Shown here: positions 21,923 to 31,649 of the stretch, piece by piece
Numbering within the stretch: the stretch's first letter is position 1
Layout: each line of letters begins with the position of its first letter
NCBI GenBank assembly: GCA_038503075.1
Contig: JBCAML010000005.1
Location: 558,001 to 622,000 of the forward strand
Direction of reading: 5' to 3'
From: Gyromitra esculenta
Lineage: Eukaryota; Ascomycota; Pezizomycetes; Pezizales; Discinaceae
DNA length: 64,000 nucleotides
Position numbers and translations under genes: made by a program
The notes under the pieces: generated by a model
Database searches by the model: none
What the model saw: only the letters and a program-made list of their open reading frames with translations
What the model was told of the DNA's origin: nothing

Positions 21923-23266
21923 TCAATATGTTGCTGCCTTCTTCCTCCCAAACACTCGAACCCCACCTTCTAGAGGCCGATCCTCACTTGCTTGACCATG
22001 CTCACTTGGATGCACTATTACCCCTCCCTCTTCTCCCTCTCTTGGCGCCGCGCCTGCCCCAACCATCTCCACTTCCTCAGCCCAAATCCCCCCCGCCTCT
22101 TCATCTCTAAGCTCCGTCATATTCGTATCAACCCCACTATCACCCTTCGTTCTCGCAGCTTTTTTCCTCCGCTTCTCCATATAACTACCCACCCAATTCT
22201 GTTTACTCTTCCCGAACCACTTCCTCCTAACCAGGTTCCTTAGCACCGGCAAGCAGAATGCAATACTAGCTGTCGAGACCTCGGCCGTCGTCCACACTTT
22301 TATGATCTCGATCTTGTAGACGGCGCCCGCGTCATCCTGAACCTGCCGGTACGCGCGGTAGATAAAGACCCATCTAAGGATCGATGCGACTGTTGATGCG
22401 AAGCCGACGAGGAAGACGAATGTGAGGGCGAATCCCTCGCGTCGCTTCAGTTGCATGGAGTTTAGTACGAGGAGTGGGAGAGCCATGACTGGATGCGTTG
22501 GTAGGGGGTTAGTAACTGTAACGCACACAGGTATTGTAGGCTTGCAAGGTGCGGATCGGCTTACTTAGCAAATCTGTTGCGACGTTGGTGTAAGTGTTAG
22601 CTGTTAAACTAGGTACGGATCTAAAGGTAGTGCAGTTGTGAGGTCCTGATGTCCCTGGAAAGAAAGAGGATAAAAGGTCAGCTATCGTGTATAACTCCTT
22701 CTGCGTTGTGGGGGGGGGTTAGTACAGTTGGTCTGTATAGGTAGGCAATATAATCCATGGAGTAGGATATTAGAGACGAATGTCATCATGGTGAATACGC
22801 TGGTGCAATAGAGTGCGATCCGGACTTTTGTATGTAATGATGGAATCAATCTATAGTACGTTGCCAGGAACGCAGATTTCACAAGCCACAGCGCAGTAAC
22901 GTAAGCAAAACCGCCGATAAAATGAAGCTATATGTTTTTCCCGTAAGCATTAGCTCTCTTTATGAAATCCTTGGGGGGTAGCTCTTAGTTAGCCCGTACC
23001 TTGTGCCCCTTCGACCTTATCGGCGGGGGTAAACCAACAGGGTGTTTCTCCCAAGCCAGAAGCTCAATCCTTGTCTTCGTTGAGAACGCGATCCAGGTTA
23101 CGAGGATGATTGTGCTCAAGGTAATAGAGGTGTTCGCCCATATGTCTGACTTCTCGAGAGCTCTCCGCAAGTTCCATTGATGGTATAGTCGTAGTCCTAG
23201 GAACACTAATACTGCTGAGGCAGAGAAAATGTCATAAATGATTCGCGATATTAGCACGTTTAGCAT
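21923..23266 (-). CDS. PTH11-like seven-helix receptor (fungal rhodopsin/DUF-type integral membrane protein)
   Basis: A 374-residue integral membrane protein. Minus-strand exons are 23266-23000, 22927-22726, 22654-22565 and 22488-21923. I used the ATG at 23266, which opens M-L-N-V-L-I-S-R before the first helix. Hydrophobic segments occur about once per 40 residues across residues 1-290. Family marks are the loop that becomes T-N-W-T-S-G-P-H-N-C after splicing, followed by N-T-Y-T-N-V-A-T-D-L-L-I-M-A-L-P at the third exon junction; this N-x-x-x-D-x-x-I-x-x-L-P block is characteristic of PTH11-like proteins. The cytosolic tail (about 290-374) is rich in Lys/Arg then Glu. No N-terminal CFEM domain is present. 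A surface-sensing or signalling role is inferred from the family only. Confidence 0.85.
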
Positions 23267-24771
23267 CTCGACAAGCAACACTGAGCTAGCTGGTCTTGAT
23301 GCCCGTGTACTTTATGTAACTGGCTTGGTGGCAGCCTTCAAGCTGTTTAAATTTTCGGCCTAAGGGCTTGTTCATCGAGGCAGACAATACAACTATGGTG
23401 TATAGCGCGGGATGCCGTATTTCTCTTTGTAAAACAGATTTTCAATCCGCAGCCGCCAAACGTCCATATACTTATAACCAAAGTCTGCCAGATGACTTTA
23501 CTCTTCCCTATCGAGTGACCGTACCCATCATGCCTTAACAGTCATAGGGGACGTAACATGGGAGGTGTGCGAAAACAGCGTGCGGCCGGATATATCGCCC
23601 AATAATAAATTGATCCAAACCGGAGAGCAAAACAAGGACAGTTTTCTCTATCCCCTAAAGCTCCCAAAACCATAGCCTTGCACTTTGAAGGCGTGCATTT
23701 ACGTTATTCATTTAGCTAGGGGTGACAAAGCATAAACTGAATAAGTCTATCTCGAGCACTGCCTAGTCTTCTACTCGGTTCCTATGCAGAATTTGAGAAA
23801 CAAGCATACGGGAAATCCCGCGAGGCCATGCAACGGGCCCTCGGGAACGAAATAGAGGAAGGGGAAAAAAAAGCAATTTCAGCAATTTATAGTATTGCCT
23901 TGCTTCGATAGCCGTTTCCAGCTAAAGCGGGGCTCAGAGACAACCGTGGACGGACATATTTCGGCACCAGCCTTGTGAAGCCAAAATAAACGCCTTGATG
24001 GGGCGAGAGAAGTAATTTAATTGACCAACGCACTGAAGGCCAGCATCACAGGTATCTGTATCGTTGATGTTATGCAAGAGAGACCTCAACTTTGTACATG
24101 CAATATTAGTGCAATTACATCGTGTTGGATCTAAGGGTAGTCCCGTCGAACTAGGTAGTAGTTGAGAAGTTATTACATGCAGGGCCAAATGTATTTAAGG
24201 AATTCAATACTAGCCACTAAAAATCTATCACCAAATACAGTTTACTATAGTAGACAAGTGAAAGTAGGAGCGTTCAAACCCACAGCACAGCTCTTTGTTT
24301 GGTATAGGGTTATGGCACAGCAAGTGTTGATTCCTATCGCGCTAGCTACACTCACCTCTAATATACACATGCATATAGTTTAGACCTTTGCATGTCTGAC
24401 GAAATTTACTTAACTGAATCATGTAATAAGTATCTCAGCGAATCAGAATTTACACTTAATAAAGTGGAGACCAATTGGGTAACACATCGCCAGTTCAGCC
24501 CTAACCCTTAGTCTTGAGAGTTTGCGGGACAGGAAGCTCCTACATCAACGGGAGCTTCAGTCCTTTTGGTGCGGGATCTTTCGCTCAACTCATCTCTCAC
24601 CCCTCATATCAACAACCAGGAGCTCTCCTATCGCCCCCGAATCCATAACAAGCAAGCTTATCCGATAGCATTATCTATGAATCTGCACCTGGGACAGACT
24701 TACTCCTTGATAATGTCTAACAAGTATGTTCACGCAAGTCTTGCGGCTCAGTTCCCCACATGCACAACTAA
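23267..24771. other. Intergenic upstream of receptor gene
   Basis: The promoter side of the PTH11-like gene and about 1.2 kb in which I see no supported gene. Short open stretches at 23934-24188 and 24162-24383 overlap on opposite strands and have no recognisable content. Confidence 0.5.
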
Positions 24772-25241
24772 ATGCGCTTGCAAGTTTGGCTGCGCATTCG
24801 GCAAAATAGTCCCATATATGACTTTACTCTGGAGAATCTGTACCCCAAAATCTAGCAGAATATAACTAGACCTAACCTCTGATAGATCTCTATGGTCATA
24901 TATCCGTCAAAAGAGGCTATTTCCAAGCAAACCCCCGTGTCGAAAAGAACCACCTAAACTCTAAAGGATTTCTGCACGCTACGGTTAGCACCTGTTTAAT
25001 TGATTGGATGGATTCCATGGTGACTGCATCTTACGGCTTGGAAAAAACTGGATCGGGTAAGGATATCCACGCTACCTATATATCAACGGCAGAAGGAGGG
25101 GACGAGCTTATTGTCATAGGACAGAGTTCAAGGGTGGGAAGGACGTTGGCGTTTTTAACCGCTAATATCTCGAAGGTTCTTCCTAATGGGGAGACACAGG
25201 TGGTAGCCACAGGAACAAACATCAAAAGTATTAAGAGCTGA
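24772..25241 (+). pseudogene. Hotdog-fold (4HBT) thioesterase, apparently interrupted
   Basis: Acyl-CoA thioesterase-like sequence. 24772-24852 encodes the family N terminus (Q-V-W ... N-S-P-I-Y-D-F-T-L-E-N-L) in one frame and then meets a TAG. From about 24877 another frame encodes the rest without stops to 25241: E-K-N-H-L-N-S-K-G-F-L-H-A-T-V-S, I-D-W, then D-I-H-A-T-Y-I-S-T-A, G-R-T-L-A-F, V-A-T-G-T-N-I-K. H-L-N-S-K-G-x-L-H and D-I-H-x-x-Y are strong hotdog thioesterase marks; the usual G-G pair after I-D-W is M-D-S here. Joining the parts needs an intron, but the only GT/AG pair that keeps frame (24840-24913) deletes a conserved strand. So it is either a decayed gene or one with an unusual splice. 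An in-frame TAA precedes the ATG. Confidence 0.6.
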
Positions 25242-25993
25242 GCGAACGATAGATCACAAAAATTAAAATAGAACACGCAAACATTTTCAAAACTTAGGAT
25301 ACTTACCTACCTGTGGGATTATATATTTGGTCCAGTTGAAATGTTGGTTCTACGCCACCTTCTTAAGATCCTACCAACGTAACTACGTCCCTATTCTACA
25401 ACACTTATCAGTAGCCAAGTTTAAGGGGTATAATAGACTTACAATTTATTACAGGTGTTTAGTGGATACTAGCTGTTACTTGCAAAAGACGGGAAGGCGA
25501 CAGTTAATGTAACTCAGAACACACATCAGCAGGCACCAACAGCTTCTCAGAGTACTGGCCGTTTTCGGCGCGCGCTAAGACCTAACCTAATACTCTATCC
25601 AACCAAAACTCAACCATCTTTATAGACTCCTGGGTGGAAGTGAGATTACGCTTTTTCACACGATTAACCAGTCAACCAAACCGTAATACCTGCCATTTCA
25701 AGTGTTTCGCGCAGGGATATGGCCTCCCTCAGCCTGGTTTCGTCCAGCGCCAATGTATCAAACGACAGCCTCCTGTTTTAGTTACTACCTCCTGAACTTC
25801 CTTCTGTTCGTATACATATAGCACTGGCAAAAAAAAACTCACCACCTTCAAAAAAATAATTATCCTCATCCTCATATTTACACATCTCCAGAAATACCCC
25901 CTCCCACAAACCTTTCCAAAAAAGATAACTAATTCCATTCCATCCAACCTTCATTTTATCCTAAATCCAACACAACAAGCCCCCCACACAAAT
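25242..25993. other. Intergenic, promoter of GNAT-like gene
   Basis: No gene seen. The last ~150 bp is C/A-rich with CTCCCAC-like pyrimidine tracts, as usual before fungal start codons. Confidence 0.5.
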
Positions 25994-26830
25994 ATGTGCG
26001 ACGATCTAATAGCCCACCACCACCGCATCTCATCCCCTTCCCACATCCCGCTCTCCAACTCCCCCACCTGGTTCACCACGCAAAGCTACACCGACCGCTC
26101 CCTCAACCGAACCTGGCTCTTCCTTTCCGCGGGGACGACGATCGACCGCATCAATTTCCCAAAATTCTTTGAAATCAACCCGAAATGGAGCATATACTCC
26201 TTCGACAAGCGGGTCCTGCGCATATTCGACGACTCCGACAGCGCCGAGATGGTGTACGAGATGCGCTTATCCAATCCTCCCCCCTCCCCCGCTATTCCCG
26301 CAGACGGGCGGCGCTCGGCGACGAAATGGCTCGATGGTCTCAAGGTGGTCGAAGACGGAGCATGGTTCCGACAACAGCACCCGCAGCGGGCGACGCTGGC
26401 GGACGAAGAGGACGTGCTGAGCCTGATCGACCCCGTCTCGGGGAGCAGACTCGGGTTCGTTACGTTCCTGGGGGACACGACGCGGCTGCTGGTGTCGGAG
26501 GTCGCGGTGGCCGAGAGCTATCAGCGCTCGTACCGCGAGCGGGAGATTGAGCGGAGGTTGTTGACGACGGTTGTTGAGATTGCGGCGCAGTCGAGACTGA
26601 AGGTGTGGATTACGGCGAGGGCGGAGGATACGGAGAATTTGGGGGTGTATTTTGAGATGGGGTTCGTGGTTAATAGAACCATGTGGGTTTTGGAAAAGAA
26701 TGGTGTGAAGGGGGAGGAGGAGGCTGAGAAGAAGTCGACATGGAAATTGGGGAACTGGGAGGGTGGGATGGTGGGGTGGAAGGAGCAGTGGGCGGCTGCG
26801 CTGGATAGGATCATGGCTGGACAGGCGTGA
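25994..26830 (+). CDS. Intronless protein with GNAT-like C-terminal domain
   Basis: A single-exon gene of 278 residues starting M-C-D-D-L-I. It is GC-rich compared with its flanks, consistent with real coding sequence. I do not recognise the N-terminal half. Residues ~150-232 resemble the acetyl-CoA-binding part of GCN5-type N-acetyltransferases: a strand S-E-V-A-V, a helix-cap region with R-x-R-E-x-E-R-R-L-L, then L-K-V-W-I-T-A-R and L-G-V-Y-F-E-M-G-F-V-V. The usual pyrophosphate loop R/Q-x-x-G-x-G/A is not conserved, so acetyl-CoA binding is doubtful. The tail is charged and Trp-rich. Function unknown; possibly a degenerate acetyltransferase. Confidence 0.7.
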   Translation: MCDDLIAHHHRISSPSHIPLSNSPTWFTTQSYTDRSLNRTWLFLSAGTTIDRINFPKFFEINPKWSIYSFDKRVLRIFDDSDSAEMVYEMRLSNPPPSPAIPADGRRSATKWLDGLKVVEDGAWFRQQHPQRATLADEEDVLSLIDPVSGSRLGFVTFLGDTTRLLVSEVAVAESYQRSYREREIERRLLTTVVEIAAQSRLKVWITARAEDTENLGVYFEMGFVVNRTMWVLEKNGVKGEEEAEKKSTWKLGNWEGGMVGWKEQWAAALDRIMAGQA

Positions 26831-27061
26831 TCAGATCGTAGCATTTAAAATATATATTCAAGTTAGAGCTGTTAGTTGGGCGTTATATTGTTTAAGCTTA
26901 CCTTGATGGTAAGTAAATGTGGGACCGGAATGTATAATATATAGGTAGTCATGTTCCAGTAGCTAGATGCTCCAAATAACCCAATCTTTATTTGATCTAA
27001 TCAACCTATATATATATCCGATATCCTCAATTTTGTAGATCGACCAAGCCTACCCCACCCC

Positions 27062-28853
27062 TTAGGCCGTAGGCCTCTTCATTTTCGGAAGAAGGAGCCA
27101 CAGAACCGCCATTCCAGCCAGCAGCCCGACCAACATTGGCTGCAATACCTTAACCCCTGCCTTCGCGGCAATCGCACCCGTCATGAATGGGAAAGCCGCA
27201 GAGCCAGCTTGTCCCATCGTTGCCGAAAAACCTATATTAATAAAAATTAGCCAAGTAGTTAAGTACCAACTCTCAAACCCTCAAACCAAACAACTTACTA
27301 ATCGCCGCCACATGCAACTCCCTGGGCAATAGTTTCGTCGCCACCGAAATACCCTATAGTATCCACCATATATATATATATCAGCAACCCCCCCTCCCTC
27401 CCCTCCCCAGGAACTCAGCCCGAATTCAAAAACATACCGTAGGAAACAACGGCCCCAAGAAAAACCCCAGAAAACTAATCATCACCGCATTCGCAATGAT
27501 ATTCGGCACAAACCAAAATATCAGCTGCACGATAAGGGACAGGATGACGTAGAGCATCACCATTCGCCGTTCGCCGAACCGGTGGGTGATGTCCGCCAGG
27601 AATATTCTGCCCAGGGTTAGGCCGCCCCAGAAGCCGGATGCTACGTAGCCTACTTGGGAGGCCTTTCCGCCGCGGACGCGGATGAGGAATTCAACGACCC
27701 AGCCTGTGGACGTGTGTTTGGGTTAATTTTATGGTTTTTTGGTTTTTGAAGGGACGGGGGTTTTTTTTGGGGGGGGGGTAACTTACCACCAGCAGTGACT
27801 TCTGTGCCGACATATAGGAAGAAGAATAAACTCAATGTAATAACAGTTCTCTGAGACAGCGCTTTCTTCAAATCCCTGGTTGCAGATTCTTTAGCTGACG
27901 CGGTGCCTTTAAGATCTCCTCTGAACGCCCAGCATATCAAGGCAAAGTTTATAGCTGCGATCCCAAGGGCGACAATGTAGAAGTAGTTCCAGTACGGGGT
28001 TTTAGACGCGATGAGGGTGGCGATGAGAGGCGATACAAGAGCGCCTGCGCCGTATAGCGAATGGAGTAGTCCGAGCCAGCGATGGGAGTTGTTGACGTTT
28101 GCTACGAAAACGTTGGCTTGGGAGTCCTGGTAGGCCATGCCTAAACCACAGATGAAGAAGGCACATACGAAAAGCGGGTATGGCGGTTTCTGAGGGTGGG
28201 GTTGGACTATATCAGCAAAGGATTTCAAACACGGGTAGAAACTGAGTGAATACCCAAAACATAAGGCAATAAGCCATCATTTGTAGAAAAGACCCAAGGA
28301 CAAAGACGCCCCCCATACCAATGCGCGCTGTAAGATGCACATTGGTGAACGCAGCGACAAACCAGCCAGCGAAATTCGTCAGGTATCTAGAAAACGGTCA
28401 GCACATAAACTCTCGCCATGTCCTCTATCCCAAGAAATCAACCAACACTAATGCTATAAAAAGAAGACCAATATTATACGCAGGCTGCAAATGTGGAATC
28501 AATGCTCCAGTACTCGCATCGCTCAGACCTCCTAGAAATAAGGCAAAATTGGCACTGAAGAGCTTCCCTTTCACCTCTGAAACATTCTGCCTCTCAAAGA
28601 CCGTAGCACCCTCTGGTGGCTGATCTGTAGGCGAATTCTCTTCATCCCCGCCTATATCCTGACCTGAGGGGGAGCGGCTAGGCCCCGCACGATGTGAGCC
28701 ATAGTCTCTAATATGAATTGGCGGGAGTTTCGATCTTATAGAGGAGTTTGAGGACGTTTGCTCTTCGAGTTCAATCGAGTATGAGCTTGTGCCGGCCGGG
28801 CCTGATGTGACTGTGCGAGATGTCATGATTTCAGCGAATGTTATACTAACCAT
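27062..28853 (-). CDS. Major facilitator superfamily transporter (FucP/BSC6-like)
   Basis: A 477-residue, 12-helix transporter. Six minus-strand exons: 28853-28447, 28386-28254, 28189-27787, 27703-27438, 27353-27299 and 27231-27062, all with consistent phases. The ATG at 28853 was used; a second in-frame ATG at 28826 is equally possible. The first ~85 residues are a Ser/Pro/Glu-rich cytosolic tail. The membrane core shows family features: L-F-L-G-G-L-S-D-A-S-T-G-A-L-I-P-H-L-Q, Y-L-T-N-F-A-G-W at the first junction, G-L-G-x-x-Y-Q-D-S-Q-A-N-V-F, Y-V-G-T-E-V-T-A-G-G-W in helix 7, and F-L-G-P-L-F-P-T-G in the last third. These resemble the fungal sugar/unknown-substrate MFS group that includes yeast BSC6. 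Substrate not inferable from sequence. Confidence 0.88.
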
Positions 28854-29842
28854 CCTAGTGCTGCACTACTCTACTGGAAAGACGTAGGAACTGGCCATTG
28901 AAGAGCAGACTTCACTCCAATAAATACGGACACTGGAGTTGATCACGGGGATTCAAGCTTACCATGCAGGTTGCAGCCGGCCGGAGATCGATGCCGCCGT
29001 TTTCAAGGATCTCAGGCAATTTGGGCAAGCGGGGAGTGTCGGGACAGAGCACTAGGCCCTGTGTGTTGATGGCTTCCCCGCTGATTGAAGGCTACATGTA
29101 CATACAATATTATCAGCATGGGCTCTTGACTTGATGGTGTTGTCGCTGTGCTGCAGCTCTGCATCCGTGCCAAAACCTGCGCTGGGTATAGATCTCTGGG
29201 GCACAGAAGGCCGTCAGTGTGCCAGGCTTAATCTGGGTCTGCACTGATGTCGGCGGGCTCCGAACTGCTTTTTGGCCAGTAACATTGCAGCGAGCCCCAG
29301 CAGGAGAATACTAGCGGGGTAATTGTTTCTCAGAAGGCAAGACTACGTTACAGGCTGCTGTAGCTATCTAGAGTACAGTGTCCACTGGATGTGAAAATGG
29401 CTCTGGTAAACACGAGCAGACATTTCTAGTGCGTCAGGAACGCTGCCCTGCATGCAGTCCACTGTATCTACTCTACTCCAGTAATATTCAATGGCGCAAC
29501 CCCGGAAACCTGCCATCATCCAGACCCTCGGAACACGTGGAGTTGGGAAACAAAACACCCGCTGCACAGGGGCGCGGGGTCACGGCCACCCATGCATAGG
29601 ATGTCCGGCGCGAGAGCCGGCGCACCAGGCCAGGCCAGGCCACGCGGGGATTCGGGATCCATTGAGAAGACGGAATACGAGATACACATATGTTGATCAA
29701 TTGAAATCGTCAGAGCCATAGAAGTGTATTCAAAAAATATGTACCTCAGTATTTCACACAGTACTCCCGCTGAGAGAAGAGAAAAAAAAACCCCAGACCT
29801 TTAAGACCCTCTAAGCAAAACAATTAATAATACTTCCTACCG
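28854..29842. other. Intergenic between transporter promoter and patatin-like 3' end
   Basis: No supported gene. A short GC-rich patch at 29605-29645 holds GCCGGCGC and three AGGCC units. Open stretches around 29360-29720 appear on both strands at once and share no family likeness. Confidence 0.5.
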
Positions 29843-31649
29843 TCATGTCCGGATCTTCGTCGCAATCCTCTCTAGTTGTTCAAAGTGTCTCTGCACTTCC
29901 TCATCCTCAAGCTCGCTGTCAGAATCAATTGGCAAATCGGGCAGCTCTCTGTTCAAGTCAAACTGCGAATCCCACCGAGTAAGCATTCGAGCAGAAGCTA
30001 CCAATACGGCTAGACGAAATAAGCTTATAATTACCTTGGATCCCTTTGTAATCCGAAAAATATCTGCTAGTTTGGCCGCAGCAGTATGGTTTGTCATTTG
30101 GATGTCCGGCCGGCCTAGATATGCCCGCGTACCAGTCGAGATATCTGCTATCCGACTCCATTCATTCATGCCAAAGTCGGCAATACCGGTCTCGACGTTC
30201 AGTCGGACGTAGTTCTCTTTCTTAACCCCCGTCCGATGCAACCCCTCCAGAAGCTCCTGGTGGATCTCTTCGCAGTCCATTACCTTTGCGATGTGCTTTT
30301 CTTTAGCTTCGACGAATTTCCCCAGTGGGGATGCTGCGATGATGGCGGATTTCTCCTTCTTGGTCTCTTCCCCGCAGCCCTTCCCACTTCCTACGGATAT
30401 AAGAAGGCCCACTTCCCTCCCGGGCCATTCGTGAACTAATGCTTCTTCTAGAACTTGGGCAACCGGGCTATATCTCCCGGAGCCCTCATCCAAGAAGTTA
30501 CTCTGTCCGATTTGTATCCCCTTGAAGGCTGGGGAGGTAGCGCATGTTGCCCGACCAGCTTCCCAGATTGCGCAATTGGGAGAAGGCGATGTTCCGTGGG
30601 CCGAGTCGTATGTCCGAAGGAGTGCCGGCGACGTCGTGTCGTCCGAACCTTTATATACCGCCGTCACAAATCTGTAAGGATTTAAACCTCTGTTAGCCCA
30701 AGCCATATCTTGAACCTGGGGCATATCCATAAATCCGTATGTATACCCACGTTTTGCACCTCCTAAGCCGCGAGTCGAACAGCAGAGTATTTTCATTCCC
30801 CCAAGAGTTCCCCGTCGTCTTCCAGCTATTCCGGCTCCCCTGCGACGAACCGCTCCAAGAGTTGAACGTGCTCGTCCTGCGGATCTGCGCCGACTGGCTC
30901 TTCGGGTCGATATACAGGTTGACGGTGTCCTCCTCGTCCCCCACCGTAGACCCCCTCACCACCTCTTTGATCACGTCCTCCAGTCGCGACGCCTTGAAGA
31001 GCGTTTTCCGGTACGGCAGGCCCGCTATCGTTTTATCGGTTTCAAACACCTTCTTCGTCATCCTTACATAGATCTCTTTGCACGCCTCCAGATCGAGCCT
31101 CAGTCTCCCCAGCAGCAGAGCGATAAGTCTGACCCACACACACACACGATCGCGATTAGCTATTAAGCCCCCCCTCCTCTTGCTCCTCCCACAACCTTAA
31201 TTCCAAGCGAACACGGGAACACACCCACCAGTTCCAGTCCCCCCTATCAAATCAAAATGATCGCATGGCTTCGGAATCTCCTCGAGCCTGGGCGCCCGCC
31301 CATGCATCTCCACAAACAGCTTGAGCATGAGCTCCTGCAGAATCATAATCATGCTGTACCCCCTAACTCCTCCACCATCTGTAAATCAAATCGCGACATC
31401 AGCTATAGCTATAACCCAAACCAAACCAAACCAAACCAAACCAAAATAAATAAATAAATAAAATAAAATAAAAAGGTAGGGAGCTCGGACGGAAGCTTAA
31501 GTAAGGGCCTGGGCTTACTTACCAAGGGAGAGAAGCCGAAGCGGTGGTTTTCGCTGGTTCATTTGCGCGTACATTCTGGCGGTGTTTGATTGCATCGATA
31601 GCGGCGGCGGCGGTGGTGGTGGTGGTGACTTTAGTGGGAAATCGGTCAT
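29843..31649 (-). CDS. Patatin-like (PNPLA) protein with altered active site
   Basis: Minus-strand exons are 31649-31523, 31378-31225, 31128-30751 and 30671-29843 (495 residues). A further phase-0 intron at 30034-29963, encoding a suspicious hydrophobic insert, would shorten it to 471. Residues 9-16 are poly-Pro. The patatin fold is clear: L-S-L-D-G-G-G-V-R-G at about 40-48 (oxyanion loop), F-D-L-I-G-G then the elbow at about 87-94, G-R-L-R-L-D, C-K-T-F-V-T-A-V across the exon 3-4 junction, and an L-D-E-G block. The elbow reads G-T-G-T-G instead of GxSxG, so the nucleophile Ser is Gly, and D-G-G/A reads D-E-G. The Asp is kept. It was probably a phospholipase A2-type enzyme but now looks catalytically impaired. 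No NACHT/NB-ARC domain follows; the tail is acidic with a coiled end. Confidence 0.87.
31417..31475. repeat. AACCA / AAAT microsatellite in intron 1 of the patatin-like gene
   Basis: Five AACCA-type units are followed by AAAT and AAAATA units. All lie inside the first intron (31379-31522) and therefore do not touch the coding sequence. Confidence 0.8.
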
